Source: Nonlabens spongiae (lineage in GTDB: Bacteria > Bacteroidota > Bacteroidia > Flavobacteriales > Flavobacteriaceae). Taken from it: a stretch of DNA of 64,000 nucleotides. The stretch's first letter is position 1. Every line of letters starts with the position of its first letter. The stretch lies in NCBI RefSeq assembly GCF_002117125.1, contig NZ_CP019344.1:620001-684000 (forward strand). The letters are read 5' to 3'. The translations under genes were made by a program, and so were the position numbers. The notes under the pieces were generated by a model. It worked only from the letters and a program-made list of their open reading frames with translations, searched no databases and was not told the DNA's origin. Below are positions 26,794 through 34,486 of this stretch, piece after piece.

Positions 26794-26853
26794 GTATTAA
26801 TCTAAGATTATAAGAGAGATGCTCTCGTAATTTTACCTTTTTAATTACAGTCA

Positions 26854-27129
26854 GTGAAGCTACTACAATTCATTTTAATAGTTCTCATCATATATGTAGT
26901 CGTGCGACTCGTGTGGAGAGCCTACGGTAAACAAATATTGAGTTGGATGGGAAGAAAAGCCATGCAAAAGGTTCAAAAGAGTTTTGAGCAGCGCATGGGA
27001 GGGCAGCCCGGCTTTGGGCAAAGTACCGATTCCACAGAAACTCGTAGGGAAAAATCCAAAGCCAAAGAGCGCACTTTTCGTGAAAAGAAAAAAGTGGGCG
27101 AGTACGTGGACTTTGAGGAAATTGATTAA
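26854..27129 (+). CDS. DUF4834 family membrane protein
   Basis: 91 residues from a GTG start. One N-terminal membrane helix (about 4-22, 'LLQFILIVLIIYVVVRLV') is followed by a basic, Gln/Arg-rich cytosolic stretch and an acidic end 'VGEYVDFEEID'. This is the size and shape of Bacteroidota DUF4834 proteins, function unknown. The acidic tail 'GEYVDFEEI' is the family's most conserved part. It is 29 bp upstream of the YfhO-like gene, and such adjacency suggests co-transcription. Confidence 0.75.
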   Translation: MKLLQFILIVLIIYVVVRLVWRAYGKQILSWMGRKAMQKVQKSFEQRMGGQPGFGQSTDSTETRREKSKAKERTFREKKKVGEYVDFEEID

Positions 27130-27158
27130 TTTCCCCATTTTCACGTTTACGAGAGTCC

Positions 27159-29618
27159 ATGAAGATTGATTTCAAGAAAATCATCCCGCACGCAATAGCG
27201 TTTCTATTATTCATCATTGCCGCGCTAGCCTATTTCCATCCGGTTCTAAGCGGTAAAAAAATCTACCAGAGCGACATTGTTCAGTACCGCGGTAACGCCC
27301 GTCAGATCATTGATTTTAGAGAAAATCAAGGGGAGGAACTGCTATGGACTGATACCATTTTTGGCGGTATGCCCACCTACCAGCTTGGTGTGCGTTATGA
27401 ATATGATTTGATCGATCAATTGGATCGCGTGATCCGTTTTCTTCCTAGACCGGCAGACTATCTTTTTCTCTATCTTATAAGTTTTTATATACTGGGCCTT
27501 GTGCTTAAAATTCCCTGGAAATACTCGATTCTGGGAGCCTTGTTTTTTGGATTTTCTACCTACATGATCATTATCCTAGGTGTAGGACACAACTCAAAGG
27601 CGCACGCCATAGCTTACATGCCCATGGTGCTTGCCAGTATCATCATGGTTTTTCAAAAACGGTATCTGGTCGGGTTCATCTGTATGGCACTTTTTATGGC
27701 TTTACAGATTCAAGCTAACCACCTTCAAATGACCTATTACTTGATGTTTGCGGTAATTATTTTGGGGATCGTTTATTTTATTGATGCCTACAAAAAAGGC
27801 TTGCTGAAACATTATTTCAAATCCATCGGGATCCTCGTGGGTGCGGTGGTGATTGCCTTAGGAACAAATGCAGCCAACTTATTAACTACTAGTGAGTATA
27901 CAGGTGAAAGTACCCGTGGTAAATCTCCTATTAGTATTAACGCTCAAGGCGAAAGCATCTCTACCGACTCAGGTCTCGATTACGATTACATTACGCAGTA
28001 TAGTTACGGCTTCGTAGAAACCATAAATATGCTCATCCCAAGATTTGTGGGAGGAGGAAGCGGTATGCGCCCTGAAGAAGATAGTAATACGGTAGCCTAT
28101 TTGACAAGTCTGGGACTTCCCAAAGCTCAAGCCATGCAGTTTGCAGAGTCTGGAGTACCCATGTACTGGGGCGACCAGCCGATTGTAGAAGCTCCTGCCT
28201 ATATGGGAGCGGGTGTTATTTTCTTGGCGATCCTTGCTCTTTTTCTCTTGGAAGGCAAGCTGATAAAATGGGCAGTAGGTGTTTCCTTATTTGCGGTAAT
28301 AATTGCTTGGGGTAAAAATGTAGATTGGCTTACACAGTTTTTAATCGGCTATATGCCTTTATGGAATAAGTTCAGAGCGATTACCTCAGTCCTGGTGTTG
28401 ATTGAACTTTGTTTCCCACTGCTGGCCATGGCTGGTTTGTATTGCCTGTTTGTAAAAAAAATCCCTTCTCAAGAAAAGCTAAAAGCAGTTTTGTATTCCA
28501 GCGCCATCGTGGGAGGATTATGCGCGCTATTTGCCGTTTTGGGTAAATCCATATTTGATTTTACATCGCCCTATGATATCAATTTCATTCAAGAAGATCA
28601 ATTGGGATTACCCTTTGTAAAAGCGATTAGAGAAGACCGCTGGGTTTTAATGCGCGATGATTCCCTCAGATCTTTGTTGATTATCGGATTGATAACTGGA
28701 ATACTTTACCTCACTCTAAAAGAGAAAATTAAACAAAACTTAGCTCTGGTATTGATCGGTGCGGTTTGTTTGTTTGATCTGGTTGATTTTAACTTGAACT
28801 ATGTAAATGCAGACAGTTTTATATCAGCGAGAGAGTACGATAATATTTTCCCTGAATACGGAGCTGATAAAGCGATACAAAAAGATCCCTCTCACTTTAG
28901 GGTTTATGACTTGACTACAGATCCAGTAACCAGTTCACGTGCGAGCAACTTCCATCACGCCTTGGGAGGCTATCATCCAGCAAAACCAGCTCGTTTCAAC
29001 AACTTGGTGGACTTCTACTTGAGAGATGAGCAAGGAAGAATGGGAGTCGATGAGAACACCATCGAGATCCTTTCCATGTTTAATGTCAAGTATTTCATTC
29101 AAGAGCAGGAAGATGGTGTCAAGCCTATTGAGAACCCGCTGAATTTGGGACCAGCCTGGTTTGTGAATGAAGTGATACCAGTGAGCAATCAAAATGAGGA
29201 AATACTTTCATTAAGAAACCTAAAAGGCGATGCCGTAGCTTTTATTACTCAAGAAGAGCAAGAGAAAATAAATCTTACCAAGGTAGGCAAAGACAGCTCT
29301 GCAACCATAGAACTTACAAGCTATCACCCAGAAAAGCTGGTCTATTCTACCCAAAACTCAAAAGATGGTTTAGCCGTTTTTGCAGAAATGTATTACCCGC
29401 ACGGCTGGAAAGCTACTGTTGATGGTCAGGAAGTTCCTATTGCTCGGGTAAACTATACCTTGCGAGGTGTAATGGTTCCAGCGGGTAATCATGAGATCGA
29501 GTTAACCTTTGAGCCTCAGGTTGTCAAAACAGGAACTTACGTCATGTTAGGCTCTAATATCCTGCTCGTTATCTGTTTAGGACTCATCGTTTTTTGGAAA
29601 GTAAAGAACAAGGAATAA
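27159..29618 (+). CDS. YfhO family membrane protein
   Basis: 819 residues with about 12-13 hydrophobic helices and a C-terminal soluble beta domain ('MYYPHGWKATVDGQEVPIARVNYTLRGVMVPAG', then 'IELTFEP') followed by a last helix. 'PVLSGKKIYQSDIVQY', 'WTDTIFGGMPTYQLG' and 'GHNSKAHAIAYMP' are characteristic of the YfhO family. Members are GT-C-like membrane proteins; B. subtilis YfhO takes part in lipoteichoic acid glycosylation. Here it probably acts in envelope glycan or lipid modification. It is followed with zero gap by a glycosyltransferase gene (TAA then TTG), so they form an operon. Confidence 0.87.
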   Translation: MKIDFKKIIPHAIAFLLFIIAALAYFHPVLSGKKIYQSDIVQYRGNARQIIDFRENQGEELLWTDTIFGGMPTYQLGVRYEYDLIDQLDRVIRFLPRPADYLFLYLISFYILGLVLKIPWKYSILGALFFGFSTYMIIILGVGHNSKAHAIAYMPMVLASIIMVFQKRYLVGFICMALFMALQIQANHLQMTYYLMFAVIILGIVYFIDAYKKGLLKHYFKSIGILVGAVVIALGTNAANLLTTSEYTGESTRGKSPISINAQGESISTDSGLDYDYITQYSYGFVETINMLIPRFVGGGSGMRPEEDSNTVAYLTSLGLPKAQAMQFAESGVPMYWGDQPIVEAPAYMGAGVIFLAILALFLLEGKLIKWAVGVSLFAVIIAWGKNVDWLTQFLIGYMPLWNKFRAITSVLVLIELCFPLLAMAGLYCLFVKKIPSQEKLKAVLYSSAIVGGLCALFAVLGKSIFDFTSPYDINFIQEDQLGLPFVKAIREDRWVLMRDDSLRSLLIIGLITGILYLTLKEKIKQNLALVLIGAVCLFDLVDFNLNYVNADSFISAREYDNIFPEYGADKAIQKDPSHFRVYDLTTDPVTSSRASNFHHALGGYHPAKPARFNNLVDFYLRDEQGRMGVDENTIEILSMFNVKYFIQEQEDGVKPIENPLNLGPAWFVNEVIPVSNQNEEILSLRNLKGDAVAFITQEEQEKINLTKVGKDSSATIELTSYHPEKLVYSTQNSKDGLAVFAEMYYPHGWKATVDGQEVPIARVNYTLRGVMVPAGNHEIELTFEPQVVKTGTYVMLGSNILLVICLGLIVFWKVKNKE

Positions 29619-30914
29619 TTGGCGCGTAGCTTACTCATTATCAGTTATTACTGGCCTCCAGCAGGTGGTCCCGGCGTTCAAAGGTGGTTGAAGTTCACGA
29701 CCTACCTACAGCAAATGGGATATGATTTGAATCTGATTATTCCTGAAAATCCAGACTATCCTGTTTTGGATGAAAGTTTGTTGTCTGAGATACCTAGAGG
29801 GCTAAACATTATTGAAGTGCCTATTTTTGAACCGAGTAGATTATTGAGTTCGCTTTCGCGAAAGCGTACCAAAAACTTACAACGAGGCATCATCAAAAAA
29901 AAGCAGTCTCTCGTAGAACGATGGGTCATTTGGGCACGTGGTAATTTGTTTGTTCCAGATGCTCGAGTAGGATGGAAGCACAGGGTAGTAAAAGTCGCGG
30001 CTGAATTCATTGCTAAAAATCCCGAATCTACTGTAATAACGACGGGACCACCACATTCAGTACATTTAAACGGCCTGGATTTAAAAAGGAAATTCTCTCA
30101 AATCAAGTGGCTTGCAGATTTCCGTGATCCCTGGACTACAATAGGGTATCACCACAAATTGCGGTTAGGAAAATCTGCTCGGCAAAAGCATGAAAATTTA
30201 GAACAAAAAGTTTTAAATCAGGCAGATCGAGTAGTGGTGACCAGCCCTCATACCCAACAAGAATTTGAACAAAAGACCACAAAACCAGTCGCGGTAGTCA
30301 CAAATGGCTACGACATCCAGCCCAATGAAAACATTCAACAACCGAGCGGAAAATTCAAACTCTCCCACGTAGGAACTCTTCTTTCAGACCGTAATCCACA
30401 GGTATTATGGGCTGTTTTAAGTGAGCTTTGCGATGAGAATAGCAGTTTCTGCAACGATCTAGAATTGCATCTTGCTGGTAACGTAAGTGAAGAAATTTTA
30501 AGAAGTATTGAGAGTCACTTACCCTCAAAAGTTTTGAAGCGTCACGGTTATTTGAATCATGAAGATGCGATTGAGCTCATGTATGAATCTCAAATACTTT
30601 TGCTCATAGAAATTAACTCTGAAATTACAAAAGCGATCATCCCAGGGAAGATTTTTGAATACCTGGCCAGTAGGCGACCTATTGTCGCCTTAGGACCTGC
30701 AGGGGCTGATATTGAGCAAATTATCGAGTATAATCATGCTGGAAGTTATTTCAGTTATCAGGATCACACCGAACTAAAAGCGGAATTGTTCAGACTGTAC
30801 AATCTGTACAAATCAGGTAATAACAGTGGTAATTCAATAGACTTTTTTCGTGAATATCATCGCTCGCAAACCACTCAGCAACTCGCTGCCGAAATTGAGA
30901 AAATGTGGGAATAG
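29619..30914 (+). CDS. Family 4-type glycosyltransferase
   Basis: 431 residues, GT-B fold. The start is TTG directly after the YfhO stop; the N-terminus 'LLIISYYWPPAGGPGVQRWLKF' is the classical glycine-rich loop of GT4 enzymes. The acceptor domain continues with 'TTGPPHSVHLNGL' and 'WLADFRDPWTTIGYHH'. The donor domain has 'VVTNGYD', 'LSHVGTLLSDRNP', and 'IIPGKIFEYLASRRPIVALGPAGADI' with the E-x7-type sugar-nucleotide site. It probably builds a surface polysaccharide together with the following flippase gene, which overlaps its 3' end by 10 bp. A palindrome copy encodes 'LSRKR' at about 79-83. Confidence 0.88.
   Translation: MARSLLIISYYWPPAGGPGVQRWLKFTTYLQQMGYDLNLIIPENPDYPVLDESLLSEIPRGLNIIEVPIFEPSRLLSSLSRKRTKNLQRGIIKKKQSLVERWVIWARGNLFVPDARVGWKHRVVKVAAEFIAKNPESTVITTGPPHSVHLNGLDLKRKFSQIKWLADFRDPWTTIGYHHKLRLGKSARQKHENLEQKVLNQADRVVVTSPHTQQEFEQKTTKPVAVVTNGYDIQPNENIQQPSGKFKLSHVGTLLSDRNPQVLWAVLSELCDENSSFCNDLELHLAGNVSEEILRSIESHLPSKVLKRHGYLNHEDAIELMYESQILLLIEINSEITKAIIPGKIFEYLASRRPIVALGPAGADIEQIIEYNHAGSYFSYQDHTELKAELFRLYNLYKSGNNSGNSIDFFREYHRSQTTQQLAAEIEKMWE
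29852..29865. repeat. Palindrome copy 7 (coding, LSRKR frame)
   Basis: Perfect 16-bp form in the glycosyltransferase gene, encoding 'LSRKR' in a poorly conserved basic stretch. Confidence 0.95.
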
Positions 30915-32365
30915 TTATTAAACATAGCGCATGGAATTTAGGCCTGACCATTCTGGGCTTCTTGCTGGGAGCGGCAAACACGCTGCTGCTCGCCACAAAT
31001 TTTTTGGATGACGATTACTACGGGCTTTGGGGTTATGTACTGTCTACGGCGTTTTTGCTGTTTCCTTTGATGAGTTTTGGTATACACAATACCCTAGTCA
31101 AGTTTTACAGCAGCTACACGACTGTAGACGAGCGCGATGCATTCCTATCTGTTATGCTGATTTTGCCTTTGATCGTTGTGCTGCCAGGAGCATTATTGAT
31201 CTATGTATTTCAGGAACAAATCATTGACTTGATTACAAAAGTCAATGAAATGGTGGGAGACTATGTGTGGCATATCGTGATCATTGCCGTATTTCAAGCC
31301 TATTTTGAAGTTTTTTACGCTTGGGTAAAAGTGCACATGAAAACCATAGGTGGTAATTTCATTAAGGAGGTTTTTTACCGTTTTGCAGCTACGATTTTAC
31401 TCATTGCAGTCATGTTTGACTGGATCACTCAGTCACAATTTATTGATAGTCTGGTACTTGTTTATGCGCTGCGATGCATCATTATGATGGTAATGGCTTT
31501 CAGGACCTACAAGCCGAAATTACAGATTAGAAAAACTGCCTTCACGCGGAGAATTTTTGATTATTCTCTGCTTATGATTATTGCAGGATCTGTGGGTACG
31601 GCGCTGATTGATCTGGACAAATACATGATCAACCAGTACTTGAGTATAGATACGATAAGTTATTATGGGGTAGCGGTTTATATAGCAACAGTCATTGCCA
31701 TTCCCGCTCGAGGTATGAGTCAAATCACCTTCCCGCTGGCGGCACAATATCTCAATCAAAATAAGACTCAAGAACTGGAAAAACTATATAAGCGCAGCTC
31801 CCTCAACCTGAGTATTATTTCGGGTTTTTTGATGGTTGTTATTTTGTGTAATGTCCAAGAGTTTTACAATTTGCTCCCACCTGAATTTAGCGTTGCCATA
31901 CCGGTTGTTTTCATCATTTCGAGTGTCAAGTTCACAGAAAACCTTTTGGGGAGCAACAATGCGATACTTTACAATTCAGATCTTTATCGGGTGACTTTGT
32001 GGTTGGGTCTTGCACTTGCTTTGGTGGCGGTGGCACTTAATTTATTATTGATACCACTTTATGGCATTTACGGTGCAGCGATTTCAACGAGTATTGCTTT
32101 TATAGGTTACGCTTTCGCGAAAGCGGGATATGTATACTACAAACTTCACTTGAATCCTTGGACTTCCAAAACATGGATGTCACTGGGACTCATCGCGGTG
32201 ACTATTTTAGGCTTTGTGTTTTGGGATTTTGCGATCAATACTTACATCAACATAGCTCTGAAGACGCTGCTGTTAGGAGGTTTCTACATAGGCGCCGTGT
32301 ATGCACTACGCTTATCGTCTGAAATAAATGGTATGATTAACAACATTGTTAGGAAAGTGTTTTAA
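30905..32365 (+). CDS. Polysaccharide flippase (Wzx/MATE-like)
   Basis: 486 residues with about 12-14 hydrophobic helices, of the oligosaccharide flippase superfamily (MOP). The start is GTG at 30905, inside the end of the glycosyltransferase gene (10-bp overlap). Typical features are 'GIVIKHSAWNLGLTILGFLLGAAN', 'DYYGLWGYVLSTAFLLFP', 'LDKYMINQYLSIDTISYYGVAVYI' and 'PLYGIYGAAISTSIAF'. It should move lipid-linked glycan across the inner membrane, consistent with the upstream glycosyltransferase and YfhO genes. A palindrome copy encodes 'AFAKA' between two predicted helices near the C-terminus. Confidence 0.88.
   Translation: MGIVIKHSAWNLGLTILGFLLGAANTLLLATNFLDDDYYGLWGYVLSTAFLLFPLMSFGIHNTLVKFYSSYTTVDERDAFLSVMLILPLIVVLPGALLIYVFQEQIIDLITKVNEMVGDYVWHIVIIAVFQAYFEVFYAWVKVHMKTIGGNFIKEVFYRFAATILLIAVMFDWITQSQFIDSLVLVYALRCIIMMVMAFRTYKPKLQIRKTAFTRRIFDYSLLMIIAGSVGTALIDLDKYMINQYLSIDTISYYGVAVYIATVIAIPARGMSQITFPLAAQYLNQNKTQELEKLYKRSSLNLSIISGFLMVVILCNVQEFYNLLPPEFSVAIPVVFIISSVKFTENLLGSNNAILYNSDLYRVTLWLGLALALVAVALNLLLIPLYGIYGAAISTSIAFIGYAFAKAGYVYYKLHLNPWTSKTWMSLGLIAVTILGFVFWDFAINTYINIALKTLLLGGFYIGAVYALRLSSEINGMINNIVRKVF
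32111..32124. repeat. Palindrome copy 8 (coding, AFAKA frame)
   Basis: Perfect 16-bp form in the flippase gene, encoding 'AFAKA' at the end of a transmembrane helix. Confidence 0.95.
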
Positions 32366-32402
32366 AAAAAAGCAGACCGAACTTTACGCCCGGCCTGCTG
32401 AT
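32364..32402 (-). terminator. Terminator of the Arg/Ser-rich protein gene
   Basis: On the minus strand, AGCAGGCCG pairs with CGGTCTGCT (one G-U pair) around a short loop and is followed by eight T. It lies 20 bp after the minus-strand stop at 32421 and abuts the flippase stop. Confidence 0.8.
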
Positions 32403-32420
32403 CAAACATTAACTGTCAAT

Positions 32421-33683
32421 TTAACCTCTGCGATTTGAAGACCTGCTACCAGATCTTTCTAAGCTGGCACGTCTTGCTGAACTGTTTTTCTTTACTCGAC
32501 TGCTTGACGTTGTTGCAGTACTAGACCTTGATGATCTTCTAGAAGTGGTAGCTCTTTCTGAACGGGTGCTGCGAGAAGATGTTCTTGCAGTGGGGCGTTC
32601 GTTTCGTGGAGCTGTTGTTGCTCTAGTGGATCTATTTGAGCGACTAGGAGCGGTAACAATTCTTGAAGATCTATTGCGGGTCGCAACACTTGAATCATTG
32701 CTACGACTCGTTCTTGCTGTCGTATTTGCGCTACTAGATCTTGTGGTACTGTTTCTAGCTACTCTTTCATTAGCGCGCTGACTTGATCTTACATTAGTTG
32801 CTCTTTCATTACCTGAGTTACGATTTGATAAAGTTGCATTTGCTCTGCTCGAATTAGCTCTTCTGTCATTTATTGCTACTCTTGAAGCATTGCTTCGGTT
32901 GATTTCCCGTCTTCCCGTTGCAATGGCGGTGCGTTCTGTTCTGGCATTTCTATTATAGGCGATAGCTCTACCGCGACTATCTCTGCGACCTCTTTCAAAA
33001 CTCCTGTAATCCACGCGGTCATAGGGTCTATAAAAATTGCGTCTTATATCACGTCTAGTTAAACAACCGTTATAATATCCTGGTCTGTTCCAATAGTTGC
33101 GGTGATAATTCCAAGAGAATCGTACTGGATTGTAATAACGTCTATATGGAGCATTCCAAACTACGCAACGATCAATGATAGGCGCAGAATAATAGGCATG
33201 CCATGGACGATAAATGTAATTTCTATTCCATCTGTTGATAAAACCTCTGTAATTCACAACCACACCAGGTCTGCCATAGTATATTCTCAAATTACCTATG
33301 CGTCGTACCCATCCATTTCTATAATCTATGAATATATCACCGATCTGATTAACTCTGCCAAATGGATCATAGAAGATAGGAACATTCTCAATCTGGATTA
33401 CGGCTCCATAAGCATCATACTGTACAAAACGATCGTAATTAAAACCGCTGTTGAATGAAAAATGGGTATTTCGCGTATTTATAGCGATATTGAAATTAGG
33501 ACCATAATCCAAATAATTGAAGTCAAACTGACCATCTGGAAAGACGGCAAATTCAATTCCTCCTTCTTGAAAGATAAAGCTGTTTGTGTAACCGCGATAC
33601 CTTAAATCATCGGCTGGTCGTTCTGCGTGGCTTGCCTGAATTCCCACCAGGAACAGCGCAAGCATTGTGATAAAATTTTTCAT
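32421..33683 (-). CDS. Secreted protein with Arg/Ser/Thr-rich disordered tail
   Basis: 420 residues, not matched to a named function. Residues 1-20 are a signal peptide ('LALFLVGIQASHA'). Residues ~25-215 are rich in Tyr, Asn, Arg and Phe, with repeating 'FDPFGRVNQIGDIFIDYRNGWVRRIGNLRIYY'-like strands, a pattern I have seen in conserved flavobacterial exported proteins. From about 225 to the end it becomes low complexity, dominated by Arg, Ser, Thr, Ala and Asn, with many SR/RS pairs and almost no acidic residues. Such a basic tail could bind polyanions (polysaccharide, DNA or RNA), but this is inference. It ends at a good terminator. Confidence 0.7.
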   Translation of the reverse strand: MKNFITMLALFLVGIQASHAERPADDLRYRGYTNSFIFQEGGIEFAVFPDGQFDFNYLDYGPNFNIAINTRNTHFSFNSGFNYDRFVQYDAYGAVIQIENVPIFYDPFGRVNQIGDIFIDYRNGWVRRIGNLRIYYGRPGVVVNYRGFINRWNRNYIYRPWHAYYSAPIIDRCVVWNAPYRRYYNPVRFSWNYHRNYWNRPGYYNGCLTRRDIRRNFYRPYDRVDYRSFERGRRDSRGRAIAYNRNARTERTAIATGRREINRSNASRVAINDRRANSSRANATLSNRNSGNERATNVRSSQRANERVARNSTTRSSSANTTARTSRSNDSSVATRNRSSRIVTAPSRSNRSTRATTAPRNERPTARTSSRSTRSERATTSRRSSRSSTATTSSSRVKKNSSARRASLERSGSRSSNRRG

Positions 33684-33891
33684 AACTAAGCCTTTTAAAG
33701 TACTACATCGTTGTCGTACGCTTAGTAGGTATCAATCAGCGTGCCGAAATTATAACTATCTAATTATTAACATTTTAAATTAAAAGCAATGCTATTAGAT
33801 GCAGCTCTGCGCTGTGAGCTGAGAGCGATGCGGGAGATTTTATGAAAGAGGTCGATCGACTTGAATGGGTTATGAAACTATGCTATAAATT

Positions 33892-33946
33892 CCAAGCTCC
33901 AAGCTCCAAGCTCCAAGCTCCAAGCTCCAAGCTCTAAGCTCTAAGC
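33892..33946. repeat. Heptanucleotide array (CCAAGCT type)
   Basis: Six perfect CCAAGCT units followed by CTAAGCT and a partial CTAAGC, strict 7-bp period. It lies in the 276-bp gap between two secreted-protein genes; weaker AAGC-spaced heptads recur at about 34365-34400. Confidence 0.95.
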
Positions 33947-33959
33947 GCAATGCGCAAAG

Positions 33960-34343
33960 CTATTTCACGAATTTGAAGCTTCTTCTTTTCCCGGTTTCTG
34001 TCCTGGCGACCAGAATATACAAACCATTACTCAAACCTGCCACCGAGAATTGAACTGATTTATCATGTAGATCTAGCGAGCCTTGTGCCACTTTCTTACC
34101 TAGCAAGTTAAAGATCTCAATATCCAATTTTCTTATCTCTGTTTCAGAAGTGATTGTGATAACTTCATTTATTCGATCTGATTCAATTTTAATGTCTGGC
34201 TTTGATTGCAAGACCGACACATCTTCTTTTATTAAAGAACTTAACATTGCTTCAGATTTAAAATGGGCTGCGGATTGATCTATTAGGATGCTAGTATGAA
34301 ATAGAGTAATTGCAGCGAATAGGAGTATGGGTAAGTAATTCAT
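33960..34343 (-). CDS. Minimal secreted protein with T9SS sorting domain
   Basis: 127 residues. The N-terminus is hydrophobic (about 3-18) and signal-like. Residues ~48-127 are a type A type IX secretion C-terminal domain: 'DIKIESDRINEVITITSETEIRKLDIEIFNLLGKKV', 'SLDLHDKSVQFSVAGLSNGLYILVART', ending 'RRSFKFVK'. Between signal and tail there are only about 30 residues, so there is almost no cargo. It may be a degraded cargo gene, a short exported peptide, or a decoy substrate for the secretion machine. Its signal peptide is not ideal, lacking an obvious A-x-A site before the linker. Confidence 0.7.
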   Translation of the reverse strand: MNYLPILLFAAITLFHTSILIDQSAAHFKSEAMLSSLIKEDVSVLQSKPDIKIESDRINEVITITSETEIRKLDIEIFNLLGKKVAQGSLDLHDKSVQFSVAGLSNGLYILVARTETGKRRSFKFVK

Positions 34344-34486
34344 GGTTGGTTAGTTTGATGCTTTGCGCAGGGAGCGTTGAGCTCTAAGCACTAAGCAATT
34401 AATATCCATTTAAAATTAGTCGTAGTTGATCCTTAAAACGTTTTTGGTTTAAAGGTTCAAGAAATAGTGGAGTATGGTATTTCTAT

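Noticed and set aside
33892..33946. CRISPR array
   Set aside because: The repeat unit is only 7 bp with no spacers, and no cas genes occur in the window.
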